From Deltaproteobacteria bacterium (GTDB lineage Bacteria > Myxococcota_A > UBA9042 > DTJE01), in NCBI GenBank assembly GCA_013151875.1, contig JAADHL010000108.1, positions 1-7,076 on the forward strand: a stretch of 7,076 nt of DNA, written 5' to 3'. The stretch's first letter is position 1. The number at the start of each line of letters is the position of its first letter. Below, piece after piece: positions 1 to 5,676 of the stretch. The translations under genes and the position numbers were made by a program. The notes under the pieces were generated by a model. The model worked only from the letters and a program-made list of their open reading frames with translations, was not told the origin of the DNA and did not search any database.

Positions 1-438
1 ACCAGGGACGAACACTTCAAACCCCCGCAGGTAACCATGAACGTTGGTTCGGTGGATGTCGAGGGCCGGGACCTGGTGTTCGCCTGTGACATGAGAACGG
101 TTCCCGGATGTGATTACCGTGCGTTGCTGAAAGACATCCTGGAACAGGCCCGCGCCTGTTTCACGGACGTGGACCTGAGGTTCCCGCACGCCCCGCTGCC
201 CGCCACATGGACGGACCTGGCCCCGTCTTTCACCCAGGCGTTGAGCGGCAGTCTTGATGAATTCGGAAAGGCCGCCTACACGGAGGCCTCGGTATATGCC
301 CCGGCCGGCCTGAAACCCATCATCGCCGGCCCCGGCAACCTCCTGGTTCACCGGCCGAACGAACACATAGAGGTCAGCGCCCTGGAAAAGGGCGGGGACC
401 TGTACGAAAAACTGGCGACCCTCGTCGTTGGGTCGTGA
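1..438 (+). CDS. M20 family metallopeptidase, ArgE/DapE-like (3' part only)
   Basis: The reading frame is open from base 1 and ends at a TGA at 436-438, leaving about 145 C-terminal residues. M20 enzymes are cytoplasmic two-zinc amidohydrolases that cut N-acyl amino acids or small peptides; acetylornithine deacetylase and succinyl-diaminopimelate desuccinylase are the best-known members. The visible part begins in the dimerisation domain, with VTMNVGS followed by the D-x-R-x-x-P segment DMRTVPG. It then returns to the catalytic domain with YTEASVY and the C-terminal signature GPGNLLVHRPNEHIEV. The His of VHRPNEH corresponds to the last metal ligand of the family, and TEA followed by GPG...H.P.E resembles E. 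coli ArgE most closely. The ATG at base 37 lies inside the domain and is not the true start. Substrate cannot be decided without the N-terminal half. The gene converges on the aldolase gene, with 31 bp between the stops and no hairpin seen there. Confidence 0.85.
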   Translation, partial: TRDEHFKPPQVTMNVGSVDVEGRDLVFACDMRTVPGCDYRALLKDILEQARACFTDVDLRFPHAPLPATWTDLAPSFTQALSGSLDEFGKAAYTEASVYAPAGLKPIIAGPGNLLVHRPNEHIEVSALEKGGDLYEKLATLVVGS

Positions 439-469
439 CCCGGATTGTTCATAATTGAATCTGGCTTGG

Positions 470-1240
470 TCAGCGGCCTGATTCCAGCTTTTCGCGCACC
501 TGCCTGACCACCTCGGAAATCAGGGAATCGTCCGTGTCCGGCGACGACCCGCATCCCAGAGGGCCGCACACGTTGCAGCCCTTGCAGGACCGGAACCGTG
601 TCTCCCTGCCCATTGCCTCGGCCATGGCCCGCAGACGTTGTATCTCTTTGTCGGGCAGGGGTCGCACCGCGCCCAGCGTCCGGGCCATGTACGTGATCCT
701 GGCGGTATGTTCCAGCGACTCCAGCCGGTCGTAGGCCTCCATCACGTCCCTGCCCAGCGTCACCGATCCGTGCCTGTCCATCATCACCACGTCGTGGCAG
801 TCAAACAGGCCCTCCACCTGGAACGCCAGTTCATCGGTGGAAGGCGTGGCGTAGGGTGCTGTGGGGACCTCCCCAAGGGTGATGATCGACTCGGGCACCA
901 CGCACTGCGCAAGACTGAGTCCGGCTATGGTGAATGCCACGGCGGTCGGCGGATGGGCGTGAATGACGGCGCCGCAGTCCTCACGAACTCGGTAGGCCGC
1001 CAGGTGGACCTTCACCTCCGATGAGGGGCTGCCCCGCCCCTTGACCAGGTGTCCTTCCAGGTCCACGACGACCAGGTCAACGGTCCGCAGAAAGCCCTTG
1101 TTCAACCCCGAAGGCGTGACCAGAATTCGATTCCGTCCCAGACGGACGCTGACGTTGCCCTCCCCTCCCGAGATCAGGCCCCTGTCGTGCATCCGCCGAC
1201 AGCAATCGACCACGTCTTGTCTTGCGGTGATCTCGTCCAT
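470..1240 (-). CDS. Class II (FucA-type) zinc aldolase with Cys-rich C-terminal extension
   Basis: A protein of 256 residues in the class II aldolase/adducin family, whose enzymes cleave sugar phosphates such as L-fuculose-1-phosphate with a zinc ion. Aligned by eye to E. coli FucA (about 215 residues), it keeps the phosphate-binding GNVS (28-31) and TPSG (42-45), the catalytic Glu75 in SSE, and zinc ligands His94 and His96 in HAHPP and His157 in DRHG. It should therefore be active. Residues beyond about 215 are extra. They hold four cysteines (219, 222, 225, 230) spaced C-x2-C-x2-C-x4-C, a short linker, and an amphipathic helix (SLISEVVRQVREKL). That helix resembles the encapsulation peptides of bacterial-microcompartment enzymes, but no shell gene is in view. 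A GAGGAAG ribosome site sits about 11 nt before the ATG and overlaps the stop of the upstream lipoprotein gene, so the two are probably co-transcribed. The sugar substrate is unknown. Confidence 0.88.
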   Translation of the reverse strand: MDEITARQDVVDCCRRMHDRGLISGGEGNVSVRLGRNRILVTPSGLNKGFLRTVDLVVVDLEGHLVKGRGSPSSEVKVHLAAYRVREDCGAVIHAHPPTAVAFTIAGLSLAQCVVPESIITLGEVPTAPYATPSTDELAFQVEGLFDCHDVVMMDRHGSVTLGRDVMEAYDRLESLEHTARITYMARTLGAVRPLPDKEIQRLRAMAEAMGRETRFRSCKGCNVCGPLGCGSSPDTDDSLISEVVRQVREKLESGR

Positions 1241-1256
1241 CGTATCCAGATCTTCC

Positions 1257-1661
1257 TCAGCGGTCCCTGTTGCGTTTTTCAGTGTCGCCGATATCCAGTT
1301 TCCATTCGCCGTCTTCCATTTTGAAAACCAGGGTGCTCTGCGTGCCGTTCGGCGATTCCACCGTCACAAAGGCGCGCGGTCCCTTGATACTTTCTTCCTT
1401 CACGGTGGATGCGGCCAGAATCTCCAATGGCTTCGACAAAGGGCCGCGTGCGGAGGCGTGCGTCGAATACAGGGACATCAAGGCCTCGGCGAACGGACGT
1501 GATTCCGCGGTAAAGTGCGCGGCGAATTCCGCGGCATTGCCCCTTGATGCGGACTGCTCCAGGTCCTCAAAGACCTCCGTGGGAGACTGGGCGCACCCCA
1601 AGGCGACAAATATGACAGCAATCCAGATTGGCGCCCAGCGCCACGCGCGGCATCTATTCAT
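1257..1661 (-). CDS. Small lipoprotein with NTF2-like (DUF4878-type) fold
   Basis: A protein of 134 residues. It has a basic N-terminus, a hydrophobic stretch (residues 11-20) and a lipobox ending VALGC with Cys23, so it should be an exported lipoprotein. The mature part begins with a helical segment (SPTEVFEDLEQSASRGN, then FAAHFT). It ends in strands with an A-F-V-T-V pattern and EDGEWKLDIGD. This arrangement is typical of small NTF2-like or DUF4878-type lipoproteins, which have no known catalytic role; the family name is my inference from pattern alone. The gene is second in a three-gene minus-strand group, 10 bp after the preceding stop and 16 bp before the aldolase ATG. Its GGAGG ribosome site lies only 3 nt from the ATG, which is short, but no other in-frame start would preserve the signal peptide. 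Confidence 0.72.
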   Translation of the reverse strand: MNRCRAWRWAPIWIAVIFVALGCAQSPTEVFEDLEQSASRGNAAEFAAHFTAESRPFAEALMSLYSTHASARGPLSKPLEILAASTVKEESIKGPRAFVTVESPNGTQSTLVFKMEDGEWKLDIGDTEKRNRDR

Positions 1662-1671
1662 TGGCCTCCAG

Positions 1672-2067
1672 CTACCATGGCGCCGGATACGTCGGTCCCC
1701 TGAGATCGGCGAACGTCACACCCGACAAAGCCAGGTCAATCAGGTTGGCGTGCCCGTCCCTTACAAGAAAAACCGTGTCCTCCGGGTCGCCGCCGACAAC
1801 CAGTCCGGGCGTCACGGAGGATTGTCCGCCATGATCGAGGGTGGTCGCCGTCGAGTCAAGCAATACCTCCGCCAGGCCCTCCTGACCGGCCCGGACCAAG
1901 TACCGCCGGGAGTCGGGGGTGAACAGGGCCAATACCGGTGCCGTGACATGCCCCGCCCCATCATGCAACTCATCAACCGCCGACGAGGCGGATTCTTCAA
2001 CGGAAGGCACGCACCCCAGACAGACGCTGCATGCAACCGCCAGCAGAAATGTGTTTCGTCCGCTCAT
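1672..2067 (-). CDS. Hypothetical lipoprotein with an internal repeat
   Basis: I do not recognise this protein (131 residues with the start chosen here). It begins MSGRNTFLLAV and reaches a lipobox ending CLGC at Cys19, so it is a predicted lipoprotein. The frame runs open upstream to 2304, but that stretch is antisense to the tRNA-Leu gene and would bury the signal peptide, so the ATG at 2065-2067 is preferred. No convincing Shine-Dalgarno sequence precedes it. Two similar segments, YLVRAGQEGLAEVLL (56-70) and FLVRDGHANLIDLAL (100-114), suggest two copies of a roughly 44-residue strand-rich unit, perhaps propeller-like blades. If so, the protein is too short for a complete propeller. It is first in the group leading to the NTF2-like lipoprotein and the aldolase. 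Confidence 0.6.
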   Translation of the reverse strand: MSGRNTFLLAVACSVCLGCVPSVEESASSAVDELHDGAGHVTAPVLALFTPDSRRYLVRAGQEGLAEVLLDSTATTLDHGGQSSVTPGLVVGGDPEDTVFLVRDGHANLIDLALSGVTFADLRGPTYPAPW

Positions 2068-2074
2068 CGGCAGG

Positions 2075-2080
2075 ATATTA
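2075..2080 (-). promoter_or_regulatory. Possible -10 element (TAATAT) for the 2067-to-470 gene group
   Basis: On the minus strand TAATAT ends 7 nt before the ATG at 2067, matching the sigma70 -10 consensus at four of six positions. Transcription from it would begin about at the start codon, giving a leaderless message. That would fit the missing Shine-Dalgarno sequence. The -35 region is poor (GTGAAC at 17-bp spacing, three of six matches), so this is a weak call. Confidence 0.25.
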
Positions 2081-2115
2081 CCATGAGGACCAACGGGGTT
2101 CACGCACGAACCGAA

Positions 2116-2142
2116 TTGACACGGAAACGGGGGCATGATAGT
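2116..2142 (+). promoter_or_regulatory. Probable promoter of tRNA-Leu
   Basis: A perfect -35 hexamer TTGACA lies at 2116-2121 and a -10-like GATAGT (four of six matches) at 2137-2142, separated by 15 bp. A G/C-rich stretch follows. Transcription would start near 2149, leaving a 5' leader of roughly 19 nt before the mature tRNA for RNase P to remove. The short spacer and imperfect -10 lower the confidence. Confidence 0.5.
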
Positions 2143-2167
2143 GAATGCGTCGCCTTTTCCGACTGCT

Positions 2168-2252
2168 GCGAGAGTGGTGGAATCTGGTAGACACGCAAGC
2201 TTGAGGTGCTTGTGGAAGAAATTCCGTGGGGGTTCAAATCCCCCCTCTCGCA
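2168..2252 (+). tRNA. tRNA-Leu (anticodon GAG)
   Basis: An 85-nt class II tRNA. The acceptor stem GCGAGAG (2168-2174) pairs perfectly with CTCTCGC (2245-2251), followed by discriminator A at 2252. The D-arm GTGGAATCTGGTAGACAC is typical of bacterial tRNA-Leu. The anticodon arm is CAAGC-TTGAGGT-GCTTG (2196-2212) with anticodon GAG at 2203-2205, reading CUC and CUU codons. The long variable arm contains the hairpin GGAA/TTCC. The T-arm is GGGGG-TTCAAAT-CCCCC (2228-2244). The 3' CCA is not encoded, because CTT follows the discriminator, so a CCA-adding enzyme is required. The last 19 nt overlap the 3' end of the peptide-binding-protein gene on the other strand. Confidence 0.95.
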
Positions 2253-3880
2253 CTTCCAGATTTAGTGACATCCTGATTGCGCGGGCGTAGATCCAGGTAT
2301 TCAAGAGGGTGTACGTCCAGCAGGTTGGGTTTGAATCCCGTCACCGCGGTGCTCAACATGTAGATGCGGGTATAGAAATACAAGGGAACTATCGGCGCTC
2401 CGCGATTCAGGATCTGCTCGGCCTCCCGATAGAGTCCAAGCCTCGCCTTCCAATCAGCCGTGCGGCGCGCCCTGGACAGCAGGTCGTCGTAGACCTTCGA
2501 TTCGAACCTGGGGTAGTTGTTGGGGCCGCCTCCCCTGAACACATCCAGGAAGTTGCCCGGGTCTACGTAGTCCGCGCACCAGGATGCGCGCGCAATCTGA
2601 AACGCGCCCTTGCGGACCCTGGACAGCAGCGTCTTCCACTCGGTTGCCCGCAGCCTCACGTCCAGGCCCAGGTTGCGCTTCCATTCCGATTGCAGGAACA
2701 GGGCCACGAGACGGTGCCCCTGTCCACTGTTATAGATGTAAGTCAGTTGCGGGACGTCGCCTTTTTCAGCAATGTAGGCGGTCACAAGGGCGCGCGCCGC
2801 GACCGGGTCGAATTGCTCGCCTTTCGGCGGATCATACCCTGTCGACGCCTTGATCGCCGGCGGCACCAGTCCGGACGCCACGCCTTGTCCGCCCATCAGC
2901 ACCTCGCGGACGAGCCGTTCCTTGTCCACACCCAGGTTCAGCGCCCTGCGCAGACGCGGATCGTCCAGCGGTGGCCTGTCGCTGCGCATCACCGCGTAAT
3001 AGGTGCACAGGACCGGGTCGGTGTGAAATTCCGCGGGCCGCGTCCGACGCATGATCGGGATCTGGTCACGATTCAGGGTCCCTTTGAGCCATTGCACGCG
3101 CCCGGTCCTGAACCAGTCGAAGGCCAGGCGGTCGTTTTCCACGAAATAAAATACCGCGCCGTCAAGGGCCACTGATCCCGCGTTCCACCAATCGGGATTC
3201 TTGACCAATACGGCCTTGACGCCGGGCTCGAACTCCTTCAGCAGGAAAGCGCCGTTGGACACGATGGCCCCCGGGCGCGTCCAGTGGATCCCCTTGTCCT
3301 CGATGACGTCCTTCCTGATGGGAAAATAGGCTGGGTATGTCAGCACGGACGTGAAATAGGGGACCGGCGAGTGCAGGCGAATGACCAGGGTGGCAGGGTC
3401 CGGGGCAGTGATGGCTGGGCCCTTGGCGTCGCCGCCGTTGAACTCCTGCGCGCCTTCGATGAAAAACAGCAGGGCCGCGTTCCTGGAACCAACGGTCGGG
3501 TCCAGGACCCTCCTCAGACCATAGACGAAGTCCCCTGAAGTCACGGGGCGGCCGTCAGACCACCTTGCATCGGGTCGCAGATGAAACGTCCAGGTCAGTC
3601 CGTCTTTGGAAACCATCCAGGATGAAGCCACCCCCGGGACCATTGGCCCGTCCCCCGCGGGACGATTGAGCAGCCCCTCGAACAGCCCTCTCGCCAGGGT
3701 CACTCCGGCCTCCTCGGCCGCCAGGGAAGGATCGATGGTTTCAGGCTCCCACATGGCCACGCCGAACACCTTGGACGACGCCGAAGCGTCCTTCAGGGAA
3801 ACACGGTCGGATTGTCTTTTGCAAAAGGACGTGGAAAGGGCGGTTGCAGTCAGAAGGACCAGGAGTGCGGCGCGCCTCAT
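2234..3880 (-). CDS. OppA-type peptide-binding lipoprotein (SBP family 5)
   Basis: A protein of 548 residues, the normal size for the periplasmic binding component of an oligopeptide ABC transporter. Family landmarks run in order: TLARGLFEGLL (61-71), the block around GLTWTFHLRPDARWSDG (94-110) leading to DFVYGLRRVLDP, the DDPRLRRALNLGVDK region (306-320), WCADYVDP (434-441) and GFKPNLLDVHPLEYL near the end. Asp437 in WCADY matches the OppA aspartate that binds the peptide amino group. The N-terminus is a signal peptide leading to Cys20, but the residue before that Cys is Phe (TSFC), unusual for a lipobox. The ATG is 12 bp after the stop of the preceding lipoprotein gene, without a clear ribosome site, which suggests translational coupling. 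About 15 tail residues follow the usual family end, and the last six codons overlap tRNA-Leu. No permease or ATPase gene is present. Confidence 0.9.
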   Translation of the reverse strand: MRRAALLVLLTATALSTSFCKRQSDRVSLKDASASSKVFGVAMWEPETIDPSLAAEEAGVTLARGLFEGLLNRPAGDGPMVPGVASSWMVSKDGLTWTFHLRPDARWSDGRPVTSGDFVYGLRRVLDPTVGSRNAALLFFIEGAQEFNGGDAKGPAITAPDPATLVIRLHSPVPYFTSVLTYPAYFPIRKDVIEDKGIHWTRPGAIVSNGAFLLKEFEPGVKAVLVKNPDWWNAGSVALDGAVFYFVENDRLAFDWFRTGRVQWLKGTLNRDQIPIMRRTRPAEFHTDPVLCTYYAVMRSDRPPLDDPRLRRALNLGVDKERLVREVLMGGQGVASGLVPPAIKASTGYDPPKGEQFDPVAARALVTAYIAEKGDVPQLTYIYNSGQGHRLVALFLQSEWKRNLGLDVRLRATEWKTLLSRVRKGAFQIARASWCADYVDPGNFLDVFRGGGPNNYPRFESKVYDDLLSRARRTADWKARLGLYREAEQILNRGAPIVPLYFYTRIYMLSTAVTGFKPNLLDVHPLEYLDLRPRNQDVTKSGSARGGI

Positions 3881-3892
3881 AAACCAGGCCGT

Positions 3893-4366
3893 TTATTCCG
3901 TTTTCTTTTTGTCGCTGGGTCCGGGAGCCGCGGGGGCGGCCGGGGCGGCATTGGCCCGAGTCCCGGATTTCTGGGTCCCGGATTTCTGGACCGTGGGTTT
4001 TTCGTCCATCTGCTTTTCGCCCACTTGGTTTTCGCCCGGCTTCTGCCCGACCGATGCCTGTCCGGACTGATTTTCCGAAGTCGGCTCAACGGCCTTTTCC
4101 GGGGTCGGAGCAGGCGTTTTCACGGCGGGCGCCGGGGGTTTGACTCCCGGTTTATCCACCACCAGGTTGGACAGTTTCACGTACTCATCCACGTTCTTCA
4201 GGTAGCCCTGACACTCGTCATTGTTCGTCAGCCGGGATGCATTCTTGCAGGCCACGGTGCCAGGCGCCTTCGCACAGACCTTGTCCTGAAGGTCGCCGCA
4301 GGGTTTGACGCCGCAATTCACGGCCAGAAACATCAGGGAAATCAACGCCGTCATCAAAATTTTCAA
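3893..4366 (-). CDS. Cys-rich lipoprotein with low-complexity tail, TTG start
   Basis: I do not recognise this 157-residue protein. Its start is TTG at 4364-4366: GGAGG lies 6 nt upstream, and this start gives a Lys-bearing signal peptide (MKILMTALISLMFLAVNC). The ATG four codons later would lie too far from the ribosome site and lose the only charged residue. Cys18 would be the lipidated residue, although Asn before it is not standard. A short domain follows with four more cysteines (23, 31, 40, 52), likely two disulfides. From about residue 72 the protein turns into a disordered Pro/Ala/Lys/Gln/Glu tail with QKSGT repeated twice at 127-136. Such a tail could act as a spacer or reach through the envelope. 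The gene is directly upstream of the peptide-binding protein and probably shares its transcript. Confidence 0.72.
   Translation of the reverse strand: MKILMTALISLMFLAVNCGVKPCGDLQDKVCAKAPGTVACKNASRLTNNDECQGYLKNVDEYVKLSNLVVDKPGVKPPAPAVKTPAPTPEKAVEPTSENQSGQASVGQKPGENQVGEKQMDEKPTVQKSGTQKSGTRANAAPAAPAAPGPSDKKKTE
3961..3990. repeat. 15-bp tandem direct repeat inside the lipoprotein gene
   Basis: TCCCGGATTTCTGGG at 3961-3975 is followed at once by a second copy at 3976-3990 that differs only in the last base. On the minus strand it encodes QKSGT twice. It is in frame, so gain or loss of a copy would lengthen or shorten the disordered tail by five residues. Confidence 0.85.
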
Positions 4367-4372
4367 ATCTCA

Positions 4373-4377
4373 CCTCC
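4373..4377 (-). promoter_or_regulatory. Ribosome binding site that fixes the TTG start
   Basis: On the minus strand the sequence TCTGGAGGTGAGAT precedes TTG at 4366. GGAGG is 6 nt from that TTG but 18 nt from the first in-frame ATG (4354), so translation should begin at TTG. Confidence 0.8.
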
Positions 4378-4409
4378 AGATCGCCAAAGCCGAGGAAGTC
4401 TAGCACATG

Positions 4410-4415
4410 ATCATA
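4410..4415 (-). promoter_or_regulatory. Candidate -10 element (TATGAT) for the lipoprotein/peptide-binding-protein pair
   Basis: TATGAT on the minus strand matches the sigma70 -10 consensus at five of six positions and would give a leader of about 37 nt before the TTG start. I find no good -35 hexamer at 16-18 bp, so it may need an activator or another sigma factor, or it may be a chance match. Confidence 0.35.
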
Positions 4416-4483
4416 AACGACGCGCGGGACCGCGAAACAGCAATCTGCGCTGCAAGGGTTTTAGGGTAGCACCGCCCGGGTCG

Positions 4484-4518
4484 CGTGTTGCGTCACTGCC
4501 GCATGGCGGCCCAACACG
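4484..4518 (-). terminator. Possible hairpin just after the small HEAT lipoprotein gene
   Basis: CGTGTTG (4484-4490) pairs with CAACACG (4512-4518). Nested inside, GCCGC (4498-4502) pairs with GCGGC (4506-4510) around a 3-nt loop. The structure abuts the stop codon of the gene ending at 4520. There is no T-run after it, so it is not a standard intrinsic terminator; it could slow decay from the 3' end or be incidental. Apart from this hairpin and the TATGAT element, I see nothing in the 153-bp spacer 4367-4519. Confidence 0.35.
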
Positions 4519-4519
4519 G

Positions 4520-5104
4520 CTATGGTCGCTTTTTGTCGCCAAACTCCTGACGGGCCATCATCCGCACGGCCTGAGAGGGGTGTTCAAGGAAGGTCCGCAG
4601 TGCCTTGGTCCCCCTTGCATCGCCGAGGCGGTGCAGAGATCTCGCCGCAAAAAACCTCACCGGGACGGCCGCGGCTTCCAGGTACGGCACGAGCATCGGA
4701 ATCGCGATTTCAGAAGGCAGCAAGGCGCACGCGTCCGCGGCCCTTCCCCTCAGGTACGGATCAGTTTCCTTGTCCTTCAAGGTGATTGCCAGCATGTTCA
4801 CCAATTCGTCCCGATGCCGCGGGTCCCGGGCCACCCGACGGACCTTGGGCGCCATTTCGGCCCGCATCGCGTCGGTCGGCGACATCAGAAAGCCGTTGCA
4901 CATGCCGAACGAGCACGAACCGGATGCGCATTCCTCGTCCGCGGAACACCTGTCGCCACCAAAAAGGACCGACTCCGCGTTCAACGATCCGGTTTTTGCG
5001 CTTTCGTCCGGCCTGCCACAGGCCAACCACATTGTCAGGGCCAGAAAAACGCAGACCGCTGAAAAAAAATGTTTCCGAATGTGATGGCGTCGTCCGGTCA
5101 TCAT
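4520..5104 (-). CDS. Small lipoprotein with four-Cys motif and HEAT repeats
   Basis: A protein of 194 residues from the start chosen here. The frame opens at an ATG at 5122, but AAAGGGG lies 5 nt before the ATG at 5102-5104 (and 8 nt before the adjacent ATG at 5099-5101), so one of these two is the real start. The signal peptide runs from RRHHIRKHFF through a hydrophobic stretch to the lipobox WLAC with Cys29. Next comes a compact motif with cysteines 53, 59, 64 and 69 (C-x5-C-x4-C-x4-C), probably disulfide-bonded. The C-terminal half is helical. Two HEAT-type units, about 116-145 and 148-176, carry the usual pattern of arginine and alanine followed by L-x-x-L-G-D-x-R. HEAT repeats normally bind other proteins, so a scaffold role at the envelope is plausible. 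The gene follows the unknown exported protein by 41 bp. A much larger HEAT lipoprotein gene lies divergently nearby. Confidence 0.75.
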   Translation of the reverse strand: MMTGRRHHIRKHFFSAVCVFLALTMWLACGRPDESAKTGSLNAESVLFGGDRCSADEECASGSCSFGMCNGFLMSPTDAMRAEMAPKVRRVARDPRHRDELVNMLAITLKDKETDPYLRGRAADACALLPSEIAIPMLVPYLEAAAVPVRFFAARSLHRLGDARGTKALRTFLEHPSQAVRMMARQEFGDKKRP

Positions 5105-5105
5105 T

Positions 5106-5117
5106 CCAACCCCTTTG
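5106..5117 (-). promoter_or_regulatory. Ribosome binding site that places the HEAT lipoprotein start at 5104 or 5101
   Basis: On the minus strand CAAAGGGGTTGG lies inside the longest reading frame, directly before two consecutive ATG codons. It argues against the upstream ATG at 5122, which has no Shine-Dalgarno sequence of its own. Confidence 0.65.
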
Positions 5118-5145
5118 TTCATTAGTGCACAACGCGTATATTCGA

Positions 5146-5646
5146 CTACAGCGGAAACAGAAACATCAGGGGTTCGGGAACAACGGGACGGGCAGGCAGC
5201 CGCGCGTCCTCTTTGGGCGTGGAGGCCTCGAACACCTCAATCACGATGTCCATGTCCTTGCGATCGACACTGAATCCACCGACGGCCCACCCACCTCTGA
5301 CGCGGACGACGGCATCCAACCTTCCTGTACGCCACTGATCCCGGACGTCATCCAGGCCCGCACCGCCGGCGAACCTGCGCAGCCTGTCCCTGGCGGCCAG
5401 GACCCGAGCACGCGCCTTGGTAAAACTCAACGAAGCGTCCAGCCTCACTCGATGGCCTTCCGCCCCCCCGATCCGTGTCTGAGTCTTTATTTCGGGAAAC
5501 AGTTCGCGGACCACCTCCACGACCAGATCAAGGTCGCTTGGCCTGTCCACAGCGATCGCCCGGCCACCAAAAAAAGGGATGAACAAAGCCATGAATACGA
5601 TTGCTGACAACTTTCCCCTGAACGACCTGATATGACGACAATGCAC
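5146..5646 (-). CDS. Exported protein of unknown function, GTG start
   Basis: I do not recognise this 166-residue protein. The open frame extends up to 5907, but everything beyond 5646 crosses the divergent promoter and the opposite HEAT gene. GTG at 5644-5646 has GGGAGG 5 nt upstream and immediately begins a good signal peptide: basic residues, a hydrophobic core (SAIVFMALFIPFF) and an A-I-A signal peptidase I site at 30-32. There is no lipobox cysteine, so the product should be soluble in the periplasm or secreted. The mature part starts with an acidic amphipathic helix (SDLDLVVEVVRELFPEI), followed by a stretch rich in Arg and Asp and strand-like segments (LDAVVRVRGGWAVGGFSV, MDIVIEVFE). 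It ends in a Pro-rich tail finishing LMFLFPL. It is the first gene of a pair with the small HEAT lipoprotein. Confidence 0.65.
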   Translation of the reverse strand: MHCRHIRSFRGKLSAIVFMALFIPFFGGRAIAVDRPSDLDLVVEVVRELFPEIKTQTRIGGAEGHRVRLDASLSFTKARARVLAARDRLRRFAGGAGLDDVRDQWRTGRLDAVVRVRGGWAVGGFSVDRKDMDIVIEVFEASTPKEDARLPARPVVPEPLMFLFPL

Positions 5647-5647
5647 C

Positions 5648-5676
5648 TTGACCTCCCAATTTGCCCCAACTATACT
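5648..5676 (+). promoter_or_regulatory. Sigma70-type promoter for the large HEAT lipoprotein gene
   Basis: TTGACC (5648-5653) and TATACT (5671-5676) each match the consensus at five of six positions and are separated by the ideal 17 bp. Transcription should start near 5683, giving a leader of about 46 nt before the ATG at 5729. The -35 hexamer overlaps the ribosome site of the opposite gene (5652-5657). Confidence 0.72.

Noticed and set aside
439..469. A shared terminator between the convergent M20 and aldolase genes
   Set aside because: The 31-bp gap has no stem with a T-run in either direction, only A/T-rich sequence.
1270..2190. A 306-codon open frame on the plus strand
   Set aside because: It covers two minus-strand lipoprotein genes and runs into the tRNA. 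Its composition is biased and it has no ribosome site or domain.
2168..2252. tRNA-Leu as the attachment site of an integrated element
   Set aside because: I found no integrase gene and no second copy of the tRNA 3' end in the window, and the genes on both sides are ordinary chromosomal types.
2068..2304. Upstream extension of the lipoprotein frame ending at 1672
   Set aside because: It would be translated from the antisense strand of tRNA-Leu and would put about 79 residues before a clear signal peptide.
2326..2345. A tRNA T-arm-like string (GGGTTTGAATCCC) just after the tRNA gene, suggesting a second tRNA or an integration repeat
   Set aside because: On the minus strand it encodes TGFKPN, a conserved stretch near the end of OppA-type proteins. 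No acceptor stem, D-arm or anticodon arm can be built around it.
3812..5062. A 416-codon open frame on the plus strand
   Set aside because: It overlaps two convincing minus-strand lipoprotein genes and the spacer between them. Its translation is rich in Arg, His and Gly, as expected from the complement of GC-rich genes, and shows no recognisable domain.
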